This document shows, piece after piece, positions 22,920 through 33,639 of a stretch of DNA of 64,000 nucleotides. Numbering within the stretch: the stretch's first letter is position 1; every line of letters begins with the position of its first letter. The position numbers were made by a program, and so were the translations under genes. A model generated the notes under the pieces. That model worked only from the letters and a program-made list of their open reading frames with translations, was not told where the DNA came from and ran no database searches. Origin of the DNA: Gonocerus acuteangulatus (Eukaryota > Arthropoda > Insecta > Hemiptera > Coreidae); assembly GCA_946811695.1 (NCBI GenBank), contig OX328124.1:26909741-26973740 (forward strand), in the 5' to 3' direction.

Positions 22920-24230
22920 CAAAAAATGAAACTAACGAATGTGCATTAAGTCTAATTAAAATATATCATAGGATAAAATACATATAAAGTCGTTTATAAG
23001 GGCAATTTTAAGGCCTAAGGAAATAGCTGAGGCTACTCCCAAGGACTTCAAACTATATGTAAGGAGCTACAAGTATGTTCCATATTGAACAAGGGAGTCA
23101 AGCCAGAATGGATGCATAGGGTCGCGATGATCAAGGGTTTGGTGGCTATTATCCCTTATTGTATAGTATTGATACTGTGGTCAGATGGTTGACGTTCATC
23201 CAAACGAGAAATCATGAGTGTCAGTTATGAGAGGAGTAGTTGAAAAATTTTAAACATTTTCAAAAGTATAAATAGTGATAAATTAATAGATATTCCTTAT
23301 GTTAATGCTGTCCCTGGAAAGTTTTTGTGTTACTAGTCTCTTAGAAAAGACGCCGAACTCGTCCTGTGAATAAGAAAAACACGAACTTAGAACGAGGGTA
23401 ATGAAGCAGAAGGCTGATTGGATAGACAGAGACGAAGCAGGGATTAAAGTCCAGGAGTGACCCAAGCACGGACTTGGAAGGACTTAGTTCTTTCCGAGTC
23501 GTGGAGTTGTGCGGACCCTCGCCAACTCTCAGAGCCCACACAAAACACATAAGACTAATTAAGTTGTGTAGACGGACTTTGTTCCTTTCAGGGTAATCCT
23601 CTCTCCCTTCGGGCTTCTGGCGAATGGACTCTTTCAGCCCTTGGAGGATTTATACCCCCCCCCCTGGCTCTTCTAGTTCCCCTCATTTCTACGTTTAGTA
23701 CCCCCCCCCCCATCCCCCGGTCTGTTTTCTCAAACCACCCCCTCCACCACCCAACAAACCCTGAAGGGCCGAAAGAGGATTAACCCTTTTCCCTTTTCAG
23801 CCGCAGTCATCAGGAGCTTTCAAACCGCAGAGTCTATTTCTCCTCGAAACGATTATTATAATTACGTTTATCGCTTCCCCTGAAAACATCCACGCCCTTT
23901 GTTGCTTCTTCTCAATGATAAGCTTGGCTGCTTCAGTCTTCATGAAGAACTCATTAAAGATTGTATAGGCAAAGTAAATTAAGTCCTCATTTGAAAATAA
24001 ATGAGTAAGATCTTCTTAGCTCAATTATACATGACTTGATAATTGTGCTTTACAATTACTTAATATTATTTCTATAATTCAAACCTTTATTCTTTCTTCC
24101 AAGTCTGTGATAAGAAAAACGCACCAAAACATTATCCTATTAACAATAGTACCCGCTTTCAAATATACAAACTAAATAGCTTTAAATGGTAACTCTAATG
24201 ATTTAATGTATAACATACTCTACTGACACA
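22920..24230. other. No gene recognised; C-rich tracts
   Basis: Two C-runs (near 23658 and 23701) make a pyrimidine-rich strand from 23640 to 23760. The surrounding sequence is unassigned. Confidence 0.4.
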
Positions 24231-24239
24231 AGAAATTCT

Positions 24240-24396
24240 TGACAAGACTTCACAGACCAAACTTTACTGACACAGCCAGAGAAGAAGCAATTTCATCAAC
24301 CCGAATAATTTGCAAGAACTCCTAGACAGTGATCGCCAGTACATAAACACTGTACTGCCTTACCTCAAGAATACAGGACTATACAACCTTATTTGA
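24240..24396 (+). mobile_element. I-clade LINE fragment (last ~37 codons)
   Basis: The frame ending at 24396 reads NNLQELLDSDRQYINTVLPY and ends in GLYNLI, the end of the I-clade tail also seen at 3794 and 13674. Upstream sequence is too diverged to follow. A T-run (24414-24452) lies just downstream. Confidence 0.65.
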
Positions 24397-24610
24397 TGAC
24401 GGTGTGCACGGGTTCATTTTTTTTTTCTTATTTTTTTTTTTTTTTTTTTTTTGCATCTGGGGCATTAGCTCCAACATGACATCCCCATGGAGGAGCGAAG
24501 AACTTTCTCTCGCAGGAGATGTCTGCACTGTAGACACAAAAAAATATTATATTTCCATCGATACTAAGCATCATTCATCTACACATAACTATACACACAA
24601 ACACACACAC

Positions 24611-24612
<2 letters not shown>

Positions 24613-24668
<56 letters not shown>
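24613..24668. repeat. (TA)n array
   Basis: About 56 bp of pure TA following a short (CA)n stretch. Confidence 0.95.
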
Positions 24669-24671
<3 letters not shown>

Positions 24672-24784
24672 GTTCTTTATACGGCATTCTGCAGCAGTCG
24701 GTTTTGTCGGTTTCTTCGTGACCGCTGGATAATGCCTTACAATGAACACAAATGATTCTCCCCAGCAAAGAAACCTCAAAAGTA

Positions 24785-24787
<3 letters not shown>

Positions 24788-24839
<52 letters not shown>
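24788..24839. repeat. (TA)n array left of mariner
   Basis: About 52 bp of TA ending exactly at the mariner terminus. Confidence 0.95.
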
Positions 24840-24841
<2 letters not shown>

Positions 24842-25555
24842 AGGTCATTCAAAAAGTCCTGTCGTTTTTTTGGGGGAAATTATAAATAAATAAATATTTT
24901 CAAATAATCACCTTTATTCATCAAAATATCCACCGTTACAGTCGGTAACCTTCTCCCAACGAGATGGTAAAGCCCAAATTCCTTCCTTAAAAAACTGTTG
25001 ATTTTTACTGCAAAAATAAGTGGTCAGTTCGTGAATTAGGTTGTCACGGTCTTGAAAACATTTCTGTCTCAGATTGTTGTCGAGATCTCTGAATAGGTGA
25101 TAATCAGTGGGTGACAGGTCAGGGGAATATGGTGGGTGAGGCAAAACTTCCCAGCCTATTTCTGTCAATTTTTGACAGAAATTTGAAAAATTGACAGAAA
25201 TTTGAAAAATTGACAGAAATTTGAAAAATTGACAGAAATAGGCTGGGAAGTTTTGCCTCACCCACCATATTCCCCTGACCTGTCACCCACTGATTATCAC
25301 CTATTCAGAGATCTCGACAACAATCTGAGACAGAAATGTTTTCAAGACCGTGACAACCTAATTCACGAACTGACCACTTATTTTTGCAGTAAAAATCAAC
25401 AGTTTTTTAAGGAAGGAATTTGGGCTTTACCATCTCGTTGGGAGAAGGTTACCGACTGTAACGGTGGATATTTTGATGAATAAAGGTGATTATTTGAAAA
25501 TATTTATTTATTTATAATTTCCCCCAAAAAAACGACAGGACTTTTTGAATGACCT

Positions 25556-25557
<2 letters not shown>
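24840..25557. mobile_element. Palindromic mariner: two inverted 3' ends
   Basis: The ends are CCAGGTCATTCAAAAAGTCC and its reverse complement, each abutting TA (24838-24839 and 25558-25559), the target used by mariner. The two arms (24840-25168 and 25229-25557) are essentially identical inverted copies, because both translate to the same C-terminal transposase segment (24914-25168 on -, 25229-25483 on +). That segment shows PHPPYSPDLSPTDYHLF, which includes the third catalytic acidic residue of mariner transposases. It then reads LPSRWEKV and ends GGYFDE. The N-terminal DNA-binding domain and the first two catalytic Asp are absent, so it is non-autonomous. The centre holds a 19-bp motif (gacagaaatttgaaaaatt) repeated three times. 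It is inserted between two (TA)n arrays. Confidence 0.92.

Positions 25558-25616
<59 letters not shown>
25558..25616. repeat. (TA)n array right of mariner
   Basis: About 59 bp of TA starting exactly at the mariner terminus. With the left array it probably formed one TA tract before insertion. Confidence 0.95.
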
Positions 25617-25619
<3 letters not shown>

Positions 25620-25900
25620 CAGTTTTAAATTGCTTCCCTGGGGGTTGCATGTGTTTGTTGTGGTCCGGCTCCTTTCTACAGCGGTCTGGTTCCTCATTTC
25701 TGCTCCATATTTCGCCGGATTCCTCTCCGGCTTCTTCGGGCTGTCACTCATCCTTGCTGGTTGCTAAGGGCTGGTTGGTCATTCACTTACAAACCAGCAA
25801 GGATGAGTGAAAGCCAGAAGGACCCGGAGATGAATCCGGCGAAATATTGCGCAGAAAGGAGGAACCAGACCGCTGGAGAAAGAAGCCGCATCACAACAAA
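25620..25900. mobile_element. Head-to-head pair of Penelope-like ends (degenerate)
   Basis: Two inverted copies meet near 25775; 'tcactcatccttgctggtt' and 'aaccagcaaggatgagtga' are the innermost arms. Each copy then has a GC hairpin (GCCGGA...TCCGGC) followed by GAAATAT and, further on, 'accgctg(t/g)agaaag(g/a)agccg'. The same last block follows the hammerhead motifs at 42.4 and 54.3-54.6 kb, so these are one family. The catalytic CUGANGA box is mutated (CCGAAGA on -, 25733-25739; CAGAAGG on +, 25815-25821), so self-cleavage is unlikely here. Confidence 0.65.
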
Positions 25901-25908
25901 CATATGTT

Positions 25909-25913
<5 letters not shown>

Positions 25914-25944
<31 letters not shown>
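25914..25944. repeat. (TA)n array
   Basis: About 31 bp of TA ending in a short CACGCACA. Confidence 0.9.
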
Positions 25945-25945
<1 letters not shown>

Positions 25946-25949
25946 GCAC

Positions 25950-27858
25950 ATATGACTAGAATAACCAGGCTGATTTCCAGAAATAACTATTTTTTATTTA
26001 TTTATTGTGTCCGGCTTCAATGGCGATAGCACAAAGAACAGTATCCTCTGAACTTAGCTATTCTAGGAAATTAGCATGGTTATTCGTGTTGGAAGTGTGT
26101 GTGGTTATGTAATGGTTTAGACGTAGGGTTCACCTATAAATAGTGCTTATTATCAATGGAAATATAATATCTTATAACCCAACATTGCAGACGTTCATCA
26201 AATAAGGTTGTATAACTAAGTTCAGAGAATACTGTTCCTTGTGTAACCACAAAGAGGTACTCTTGTACAAGAAATAAATAATTTAGAAATCATTTTTTTG
26301 CAATCAAAATCGGTTCAAAATTAGAATCTCATAGAAAATTAAATTTAATTTTATTTAAAAAAAGAAAAGCCTACAAGATCGACCATATTATTATCAGAAA
26401 GGTTATGAAAAAATAAGATTAAATCCCGTCTCATTTATTCTCAATCAGCCTCAAAAGAAGCATAACAAAATGACGGGTTTAATTGAAATATTTAAATTTA
26501 ATGCATTTTATCTCTGGAGGATATCGAGCTGTCATTTGGCCTATTTATTTTGTAGTTTTAAGTCTTCGTCAACATTTTAAGCTACCCGAGGGGAATTTCC
26601 ACGGCTTTGTATATTGTTTTCAATGATGAGAGCTTAGCTGTTTCAATCTTCATAAAGATGTCATTAAGGATTATATAGACGGAATGAATTAAGTCGCCAT
26701 TTGTAAAGAATTTAGTAAGCTCTTCTTACCTCAGTTAGATAATACTTTGAAAATGAATGATTGTACTTTAAAAGTATTGTGTTTTCTTCTTATACTTTGT
26801 AAGAAACATCAAACCATTGTATTGGAAGTTTCTTCTCAATCGTTGATTGAAAGTATATAAATTATATAACTTTAAAACTGAATGGTAAAGTTTCAATTTA
26901 TTTTTTTGGTATATACTGCCTCTACCCATGTGTGTCTTTGGGAGTTCTATAGAATAATAACTCTATAGGTCTAGGCCTCTTGGCCTTTAATAAATCTTGG
27001 TGCTTTTTGTACTGCCCTTTCTTCATCCATTAGGATTTCTGCCATACTGCCTGAAATGTTATTGTGTTTCCTTTGTTGGTTGTATCCCATGCATTGAGTC
27101 AGGAACTTTTGAACAGTTAATTCTTCATGGCAGAGTTTGTACGTGGGAGGGTTAAGTCCTTTTAGATAGTAGGTGTGCGTTATGGCCGATTGAAAACGTT
27201 CATTTTGTTATAATTATTAAAAACCATTTTTTTTTTATTTTTATATATTTATTCGTGCTAATAACCTTAGCAGTCGATGCACCTTAAACTATTAACTCAA
27301 TGACGTACAATGACGTTTAAGAGAAGTCATTTTTACCATTTGCCATTGTTGACTTTGACGTTCCCGAGACACCAAGCACTTTCTTTTTTTGGGCGTTTTA
27401 TTATCACGTTAAAATTCCATGACAGCAAGGTAATTTTCTCACGAAATAAAAATAATTTTCATGGTTCATTTATGTTTTTGAGCAATTCCTGCAAATTATT
27501 TTTTAAGTTAATATTTTCTCATTCTCTGCAGTGAGCAAGTGATAGTATGATGTTACACAGTCTACTGTTTGGCTTCTTATGTTTTGTCATCGAATAGAAA
27601 TGAATCGAGTGTAAATGTATATATATTATTACAATATTATGTACGACTTCTCGCCTTACATTCCGAATACTGGAACTCCAACCTTGTAAAATTGGCTTAA
27701 TGTCGACTTAACCAACTGTATTGTGAGTATGTCCAGTCAGTTTGCTCTAAAACTTAGATTCCACTAGAATAGCTGCAAAATATCATCTCAAACAGTAGGT
27801 TCATTCCAAACACCCAATAACTCAAGCTATCAGACGAGCTCATGATATCGTCGTCACA
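25950..27858. other. No gene recognised
   Basis: AT-rich sequence. No supported exon, transposon protein or terminal repeat. Confidence 0.4.
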
Positions 27859-28083
27859 AATGCAAAGTATCGAATGTGAAAAAAGGCATTTTTCATTTTT
27901 AATCTTTACTGGTTGCCGTTGGACTGATGGACGGCAACCTCTCGAATCTAAGTTCTCTCAGTGAAAGGTAACAACTGTCAAAACGTCGAATCTGCCGACT
28001 ATTTGACTGTCCTAAAGCAATGTAATGAATAAAACTTTTTTCACTCTGGAAAGTAATGGTTTTCACATTCGATACTTTGCATT
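27859..28083. mobile_element. MITE with 24-bp terminal inverted repeats
   Basis: The left end AATGCAAAGTATCGAATGTG plus AAAA (27859-27882) is the exact reverse complement of 28060-28083. The 225-bp length and lack of coding sequence fit a miniature DNA transposon. A 5' partial copy lies at 22795. The superfamily is not determined. Confidence 0.85.
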
Positions 28084-28157
28084 TTTATTCATGGAAACCG
28101 CAACCCCTACAAAAACTAAAGGAACGACTGAACTTATATTAGAAAGATAATTAACCT

Positions 28158-28160
<3 letters not shown>

Positions 28161-28226
<66 letters not shown>
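28161..28226. repeat. (TA)n array
   Basis: About 66 bp of pure TA. Confidence 0.95.
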
Positions 28227-28230
<4 letters not shown>

Positions 28231-28484
28231 TCTTTGAATCCAGGATAATTTGTCTGTACAATTATTTTATGTTGTTCTCATTTTTTTAAATAAATTTTAA
28301 ACCAGTCGTTTAAATTTAATTATAGAGTTCCGTTACTTAGGCAACAAGCTCTTTAAAAACAGTCAACTGTTCGATGTGAAAAATATGTGTAAGTACCAAT
28401 AAAAAATGAACAAAAATATAAAAATTAAATAAATGATAAAGAAACGAACAACTGTAACATAGGAAAGAAAAATATAGAATAAAA

Positions 28485-28487
<3 letters not shown>

Positions 28488-28543
<56 letters not shown>
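28488..28543. repeat. (TA)n array at a LINE 3' tail
   Basis: About 56 bp of TA immediately beyond the (ATTC)n tail of the minus-strand LINE. Confidence 0.95.
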
Positions 28544-28546
<3 letters not shown>

Positions 28547-29122
28547 TGAATGAAAAGTTTTATTCTTATTCCGGGACAGAAGTCCCATAGGAATAATTTT
28601 GAAATTACATAATAATTTTGAATTTTACATATAAACTTAAAAACTTATAAACGCGTATCAATATATAGTGTACAGCTTCAATATAGACTAGGGATTGGGT
28701 AAAACTTGGACCGATAGAAGGTGGTGGAAGAGTCTTGATTTAAAGCTTTCTATGTTCGTAGAATGGCTCACAAACGAATGCAAGGAATTCCATAGCGAGG
28801 TGGCACGGGTGACGAATGATTTTTCGAATATTGCTGTTCGGTGGGAAGGAATATAAAGATCGGAAGGACGAGAGTGAACCGAGGATTTAAATTTAAGAAG
28901 TTGAAAAATATAAGAAGGTCTACGGGATTGAATTACTTGGTAAAGGACTGAGCCGAGGAAGTACTGACGACGATAAAGAGGGAATAGCCAATTTAGCTCC
29001 TGGTAGAAATGTGATATGTGGGAGTCTCTGGGGATCCCGAGGATAAAACGAATGAAACAGTTCATGAGGCGTTTGAGTTTTGCCTCGAGAACGCCAGAAA
29101 GTCCACCGTACACCAAACAACC
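28544..29122 (-). mobile_element. CR1/Jockey-like LINE C-terminal fragment
   Basis: A minus-strand frame from about 29122 to 28688 encodes the region just past the reverse-transcriptase thumb. It reads LYGCLVYGGLSGVLEAKLKR, CFIRFILGI, RDSHISHFYQELNWLFPLYRR, a Y-I-F-x-LL stretch, SDLYIPSHRTAIFEKSF and LWNSLHSFV, and ends QVLPNP. These motifs typify CR1- and Jockey-type LINEs without RNase H. The 3' UTR ends 'gaataagaataaaacttttc' followed by ATTCATTCA, a short (ATTC)n tail. Both ends abut (TA)n arrays. It is 5'-truncated; no stops interrupt the fragment. Confidence 0.82.

Positions 29123-29173
<51 letters not shown>
29123..29173. repeat. (TA)n array at the 5' truncation point of a LINE
   Basis: About 50 bp of TA grading into GTGTGTATGTATATA. 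Confidence 0.95.
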
Positions 29174-29179
<6 letters not shown>

Positions 29180-29216
29180 ATGTATATATATATATATATA
29201 GGTATCCAAAGGAATG

Positions 29217-29586
29217 AAATTTAATTATTTACATTTTGGAGTATAACTGGGTGTGTTTTAGATGCCTGAGTAGTGTACTAATGTGTGGGCTACCTTCTGT
29301 CAGTAAGTCGTGAAAGTCGTAAGGTATGGTCAGGTTATTGTGCTGTCTGCAGTTGGTAAGTATATGTTTAACTGTCAGAATCTCGTTACACAATCTGCAA
29401 GTTGGTCTGCCCTTTCTGTCTAGTAGGTAGGAATGGATAAGTAAGGTGTGTCCAATACGAAGCCTGGATAGTATGACTTAGTCCCGACGAGAGAAGTGTT
29501 CATTTGTCCAGGCTTTCGTTGTATTTTTAATTTCCCTCAACTTGGCGTCAGTTTTTAGCCACTTAAATTTTACCAAATTTAATTAT
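29217..29586 (-). mobile_element. I-clade LINE fragment with 12-bp direct repeats and one stop
   Basis: AAATTTAATTAT occurs at 29217-29228 and 29575-29586. The 346 bp between them encode, on the minus strand, KWLKTDAKLREIKNTTKAW, then LSRLRIGHTLLIHSYLL, CRLCNE, LTVKHILTNC and a terminal SPHISTLLRHLKH block. One in-frame stop lies between FSRRD and VILSR. The proposed 3' end coincides with the stop codon itself (TAA at 29229-29231), so the usual 3' UTR and AATA tail are missing. This suggests internal priming or later loss. The direct repeats are AT-rich and could be fortuitous. Confidence 0.75.
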
Positions 29587-29589
29587 AAT

Positions 29590-31143
29590 TAAATAATAGG
29601 TAAAATATTTTTTTTATGATTTTGGCAGGGATCAGAAAACAAAACTCAGCTTGGTTTCTTACGCCATTTCATCAAGGTTTTTTTCTTATTAAATCCTAAC
29701 CCACGAAATAAAAAAATGAAAACGTACAACTATACCAAATTCAATGATTAAAAAGAAAATGCAAAATTTTATTCCAATAACAATGCAAGTTTGCTATCCT
29801 TGCTTCGTTAGTTTTGATTAGTACTACTGTTAGGCAGCTGCTATATTCTTACATTAAAGTGCCAATTTTGCCAGCTCCAGCCTAAATACATAAAGTAAAT
29901 AATTAAATTAGAAAGACAATTTTATTTTGTTTTTCTAGTCCAATTCACAAACAGATAGACAACATTTTATACTGGAGCAAAAATTGCAATAGGGACCGTT
30001 GTTAAAGAGTATTCATTAGGAGTATCCCCTTCAATTTAGTATGTAGGCAATACCGCACTACGGTAACAAACTCCCCTTTGCCTATACAACTATCCTCTCA
30101 TTCTTCTTGGTTTTTCATGTTATCATCCACTTTGATATAATTTCATATTCTATGGACAACATTGTCAGTAATTCATATGCTTGTATGTCTATCTATCTGT
30201 CTGTCTGATTTATAGTATATCTACCTATATGTCTGTCTATCTATCGGTCTGTCTGATTTTTAGTCTATCTACCTATATGTCTGTCTATAAATTAGTCTAT
30301 CTGTCCGTCTGCGCGCCGGAATGCCTCTTCTCTTGTCTGTTCTCTTTCATTCTTCAACGCTTTTCTTCTCTATTTCTTTACCAATCTCACACTCTGTCAA
30401 TCTATCTCTCACTTCTATCTTCCACTTGCACATCCACTGCCGTTGTAGTATAAAAGAAAGCCACCTAAGGGTTCAGTTTGTACATATAGCGAGGCCACCC
30501 TTCTGGTCGGGAACGCCTCATATATCCCACTAATAACTCACAGGTAAAGCGTAAGATTATGACGGTTTCCTGACAAACCCGAGCAAACCCCACACCCTAA
30601 TCCCACCCGATCCTTTGATAAGACCCTCCTTAATTCTTCCTCAGTACGGATCCACCCTCCCGAAATAGCAGTCCTATTTATGCGACTTTCTAACGGGAAA
30701 TAAATTGAGGCTGATTATCAAAGCAGCCCCGTCAGGGGAATATGGAATGATTTAGCACTTTTTAAGCTCGGCCAACTCCTGGCCCTTTGAAGAAAGCCGG
30801 CTAAAACTCCCTCCACGAGGGGCTCGCCTCCTTATTAATATTGATGCTCACTCGGAACAGCTCTTCATGATATATCAAGTAAAGTAGCTTCCTTTTCCGA
30901 GGGGATGTGCTTAAATCTTCCTGTAAAACTTGAAGGAACTTTACTCTTTATTATTAGCTGATAGAAAACTTTTTTAGAGTTATAAGTATCTTTTTTAGCG
31001 AGGGGAGGTTTATTCCGAATAAATCTTAGGTGAAGTTTTGTAAATATTCTTCCTACTTTTACTTTACTTTTGATTCTAAGAATAAATATGATATTCATGT
31101 CGCACACGGCATTATTCGTTGCCATGCTGACAAATGGGTATAT

Positions 31144-31150
<7 letters not shown>
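29590..31150. other. No gene recognised; tetranucleotide repeat inside
   Basis: 30185-30310 is a degenerate (TCTA/TCTG)n microsatellite with two near-identical 60-bp units. GC-richer sequence at 30560-30860 is unassigned. Confidence 0.45.

Positions 31151-31152
<2 letters not shown>

Positions 31153-31210
<58 letters not shown>
31153..31210. repeat. (TA)n array
   Basis: About 58 bp of TA preceded by (CA)n. It is followed by 'cagggttacccaaaaaaaa', which looks like a transposon end but has no partner that I could find. Confidence 0.95.
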
Positions 31211-31213
<3 letters not shown>

Positions 31214-31214
31214 G

Positions 31215-31929
31215 GTTACCCAAAAAAAATGAAAAATTTTATAAGATGTATTTTGGTCTTAATATTACACTAATCTTTGTGGAATAAACAATCAAACCAT
31301 AACATATATCAGTAGATAAGTCTTATTGTTCATCATTTCATTTACTATTAAGTTTTAAAGTGCCTTGATAGAGTATGGCGGGGTTAGGAACTTCTGAAGA
31401 AGATATTCTCAAATGGAATCTTTTTTAGTAACATGCGAAAATTAAGGTGACAGCTGCGACTCAAAAAATTAATGAAGTTTATTGTTTGCTGAGGGTGATT
31501 ATGACCTCTCAGACAAGCCAAGACAAGAATACCTCGAGACATACCATAGCTCCCAGACCAAGGAGTTCTTCAAAAGGGGAATCGAAAATTTCCCGGAAAA
31601 GTGATAGAGTGTTGTTAATAATTTTGGTGAATATATAGTAGATTATTAATTAAAGTAAATGTTTTAACAAAATGAAATGAATTCCAAACTCAAAATTTTG
31701 ATTAATTTTGGATACCTCTAATATGAATGTAATAAATAAATCCTTTATTGCATGAAGATATCACAACATATTTATAAAACAGCATATTAAACACAACATA
31801 TTAAATATATATACATAAACAGCATATTTTGCCTAATGCATGCCACCCTTTTGTATAGGCAGACGATCTAACTTCCCTGGAGAACAAAATCTACTAGGAA
31901 TTGAAATTCGCAATTTCGTTTCACGGTCA
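31215..31929. other. No gene recognised
   Basis: AT-rich sequence; no supported coding region. Confidence 0.4.
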
Positions 31930-32035
31930 CTACCTTTGTTCTTTACAAGCCATCTTCAGGGCTGTAAACAGTAATTACAACACTACTGTTTGCAGCCCTT
32001 AAGATTGCTTGTAACAAGCCGAAACGTTGGTAATA
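31930..32035. mobile_element. Head-to-head pair of Penelope-like ends
   Basis: 'acaagccatcttcagggctg' (minus copy) and 'cagcccttaagattgcttgt' (plus copy) are inverted around 31975. Both correspond to the CTGAAGA-N-GGCTTGT theme of Penelope-like hammerhead ends. The plus copy continues AACAAGCCGAAACGTTGG; in the minus copy the second stem is interrupted. Confidence 0.65.
31994..32030 (+). ncRNA. Hammerhead-like motif, core mutated
   Basis: CTTAAGA (31998-32004) sits where CUGANGA is expected, so G5 is changed. The second stem GCTTGT/ACAAGC, then GAAA (32021-32024) and the palindromic ACGT for a dimeric stem III are intact. Probably inactive. Confidence 0.5.
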
Positions 32036-32127
32036 AATATGACACATTTTATTCATAAAATGTAGTTTTATACAAACAAATGACCGAACCCCGACCAGCA
32101 CCTTCTTAATAGCAACGTTCGACTATG

Positions 32128-32341
32128 TCTTCACTATTTTTTCCCCCCTTTTTAACGGCGCATCAACTATTTGGCTATTAGCGCCGGGCTATCTCTAGGT
32201 TGCCACTCTTTTTTATAATACCAACAGCACGTGGCCGGTCACCCATTCAGGTACTGACCACACCCGACGTTGCTAAACTTCGGTGATCTACGGGAACCGG
32301 TGTATTCAACGTGGCTATGGCGGTTGGCTCTCTTCACTATT
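32128..32341 (-). mobile_element. 5S-rRNA-derived SINE with 11-bp target duplication
   Basis: TCTTCACTATT at 32128-32138 and 32331-32341 flanks a 192-bp insertion. On the minus strand it begins GAGCCAACCGCCATAGCCAC and follows 5S rRNA for about 108 nt: ATACACCGGTTCCCGT, ATCACCGAAGTTTAGCAACG, TCGGGTGTGGTCAGTACCTG and AATGGGTGACC. It then has a 5S-like 3' end (GTGCTGTTGG) with about 10 nt missing relative to a normal 118-120 nt 5S. The pol III internal control region is preserved. The tail is GTGGCAACCTAGAGATAGCC, then CGGCGCTAATAGCC and GATGCGCCGTTAAAAA. The same tail ending occurs on the tRNA-headed SINE at 62485. This is a retroposon, not a 5S gene. Confidence 0.88.
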
Positions 32342-32344
32342 AAC

Positions 32345-32949
32345 TCAAATCATTTTGTCTATATGTCCGACTTGTTCCCTGTGATCAGCGATATTTTCAT
32401 AAAAGTTTAAAGCACAGCTTTTCAGAACTATGTGTCTACAATTATCATATGATAATATCTTTTAACTGATTTACAGAGTGGTATTTCATTTGCAAAAGGA
32501 TCTTTTTGTAGTCACTGGTTTATAAAATTTAATGGATGTCTACCGTTTTGTTTGTTAATAAGGATATTGTTTTCATGAATTTAATGTATGGCAAACAAAA
32601 CAATATTTCAACTTACATTATTTCATCTCACTCTTTTCTTATCCGTCCTAAAGGGCTAAAATTGCTTATTATGGTACTATTTAATCAAATCAAAAAGTAG
32701 AATAATTATTTATTTATTAAAGAGTTCACAACGTGGTTATTTGTTCTTTAAGTCTATGTGCGAACAAGACTAACAATTATACAGAACCATACAAACGAAA
32801 AAAATAAACATACCTAAGGTTCTTTATAAAACAATACAGCTTTTCATAAAAAAATAAATAAAATAAAAACAAAAAATCATAATAAAATAAATAAACAACT
32901 CGATTAAAAATTAAGAATATATAGAAATTGTCATGTTAAATAAATTATA
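32345..32949. other. AT-rich sequence, no gene recognised
   Basis: Nothing assignable. Confidence 0.4.
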
Positions 32950-33625
32950 GCATTCTAGCCGTTACCCGGCGTGCCATGCTACGCCTACTTTCTGCGTATA
33001 GAAAAGCCTAAATAAATTAGGCACCAAATAAGTATTATTAAAATCTAATAACACGAATCTGTAACTGTTATGAACCCGTGGCCTCCCAACTGTGAGTCCT
33101 AGACGACTTTGACCTAACCTATTACACCTCCCGTATCAAGACATACATGTATACCAAGTTTCGTAAAATTTGGTCTAACGGTGTGGATTTGTATAAGGGA
33201 CAGACGTACAGACAGACAGCTGGTAGATTTTTGTGACCTAGCCTACGGCACTCCCCAGATTAAGATCTACCTGTGTACCGAGTTTAGTCAAAATCGGACA
33301 AACGGTGTGGATTTGTATAAGGGACAAACATACAGACAGACAGCTATAAGACGTTTTTGACTTAGCCTACGACACTCCCCAGATTAAGATCTACATGTGT
33401 ACCGAGTTTAGTCGAAATCGGACGAACGGTGTGGATTTGTATAAGGGACAAACATACAGACAGACAGCTGGTAGATTTTTTTGACCTAGCCTAGGAGAAT
33501 TCTCGTATCAAGACCTACCATTATTCCAAGTTTGGTCAAAATCGGTCAAACGGTGTAGATTTGTATAAGGAACAAACACAACAGAAAAAACAGACAGACA
33601 CGTGATTTTTATATATATAGATTAA
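32950..33625 (+). repeat. Dispersed repeat with four ~124-bp tandem units
   Basis: It starts 'ctagccgttacccggcgtgc' and ends 'acgtgatttttatatatatag'. From about 33113 there are four units (starts near 33113, 33237, 33360 and 33484). Each has 'ccgagtttagtcaaaatcgg'-type and 'aacggtgtggatttgtataa' motifs and CAGACAGACAGC. An inverted relative lies at 59560-60240 with matching outer ends. It is non-coding and the superfamily is not identified. Confidence 0.75.
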
Positions 33626-33639
33626 ACAAGTAGAAATTA

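Noticed and set aside
24579..24852. Tyr-Ile-rich open frames here and at 4.8, 9.2, 25.6, 28.4, 31.1 and 61.4 kb
   Set aside because: They are (TA)n arrays translated as YIYIYI; the sequence around them is not coding.
31211..31640. Mariner-like element starting CAGGGTTACCC beside (TA)n
   Set aside because: No matching inverted end and no transposase segment could be found downstream.
32220..32328. Functional 5S rRNA gene
   Set aside because: About 10 nt are missing near the 3' end and the unit has a SINE tail and target duplication.
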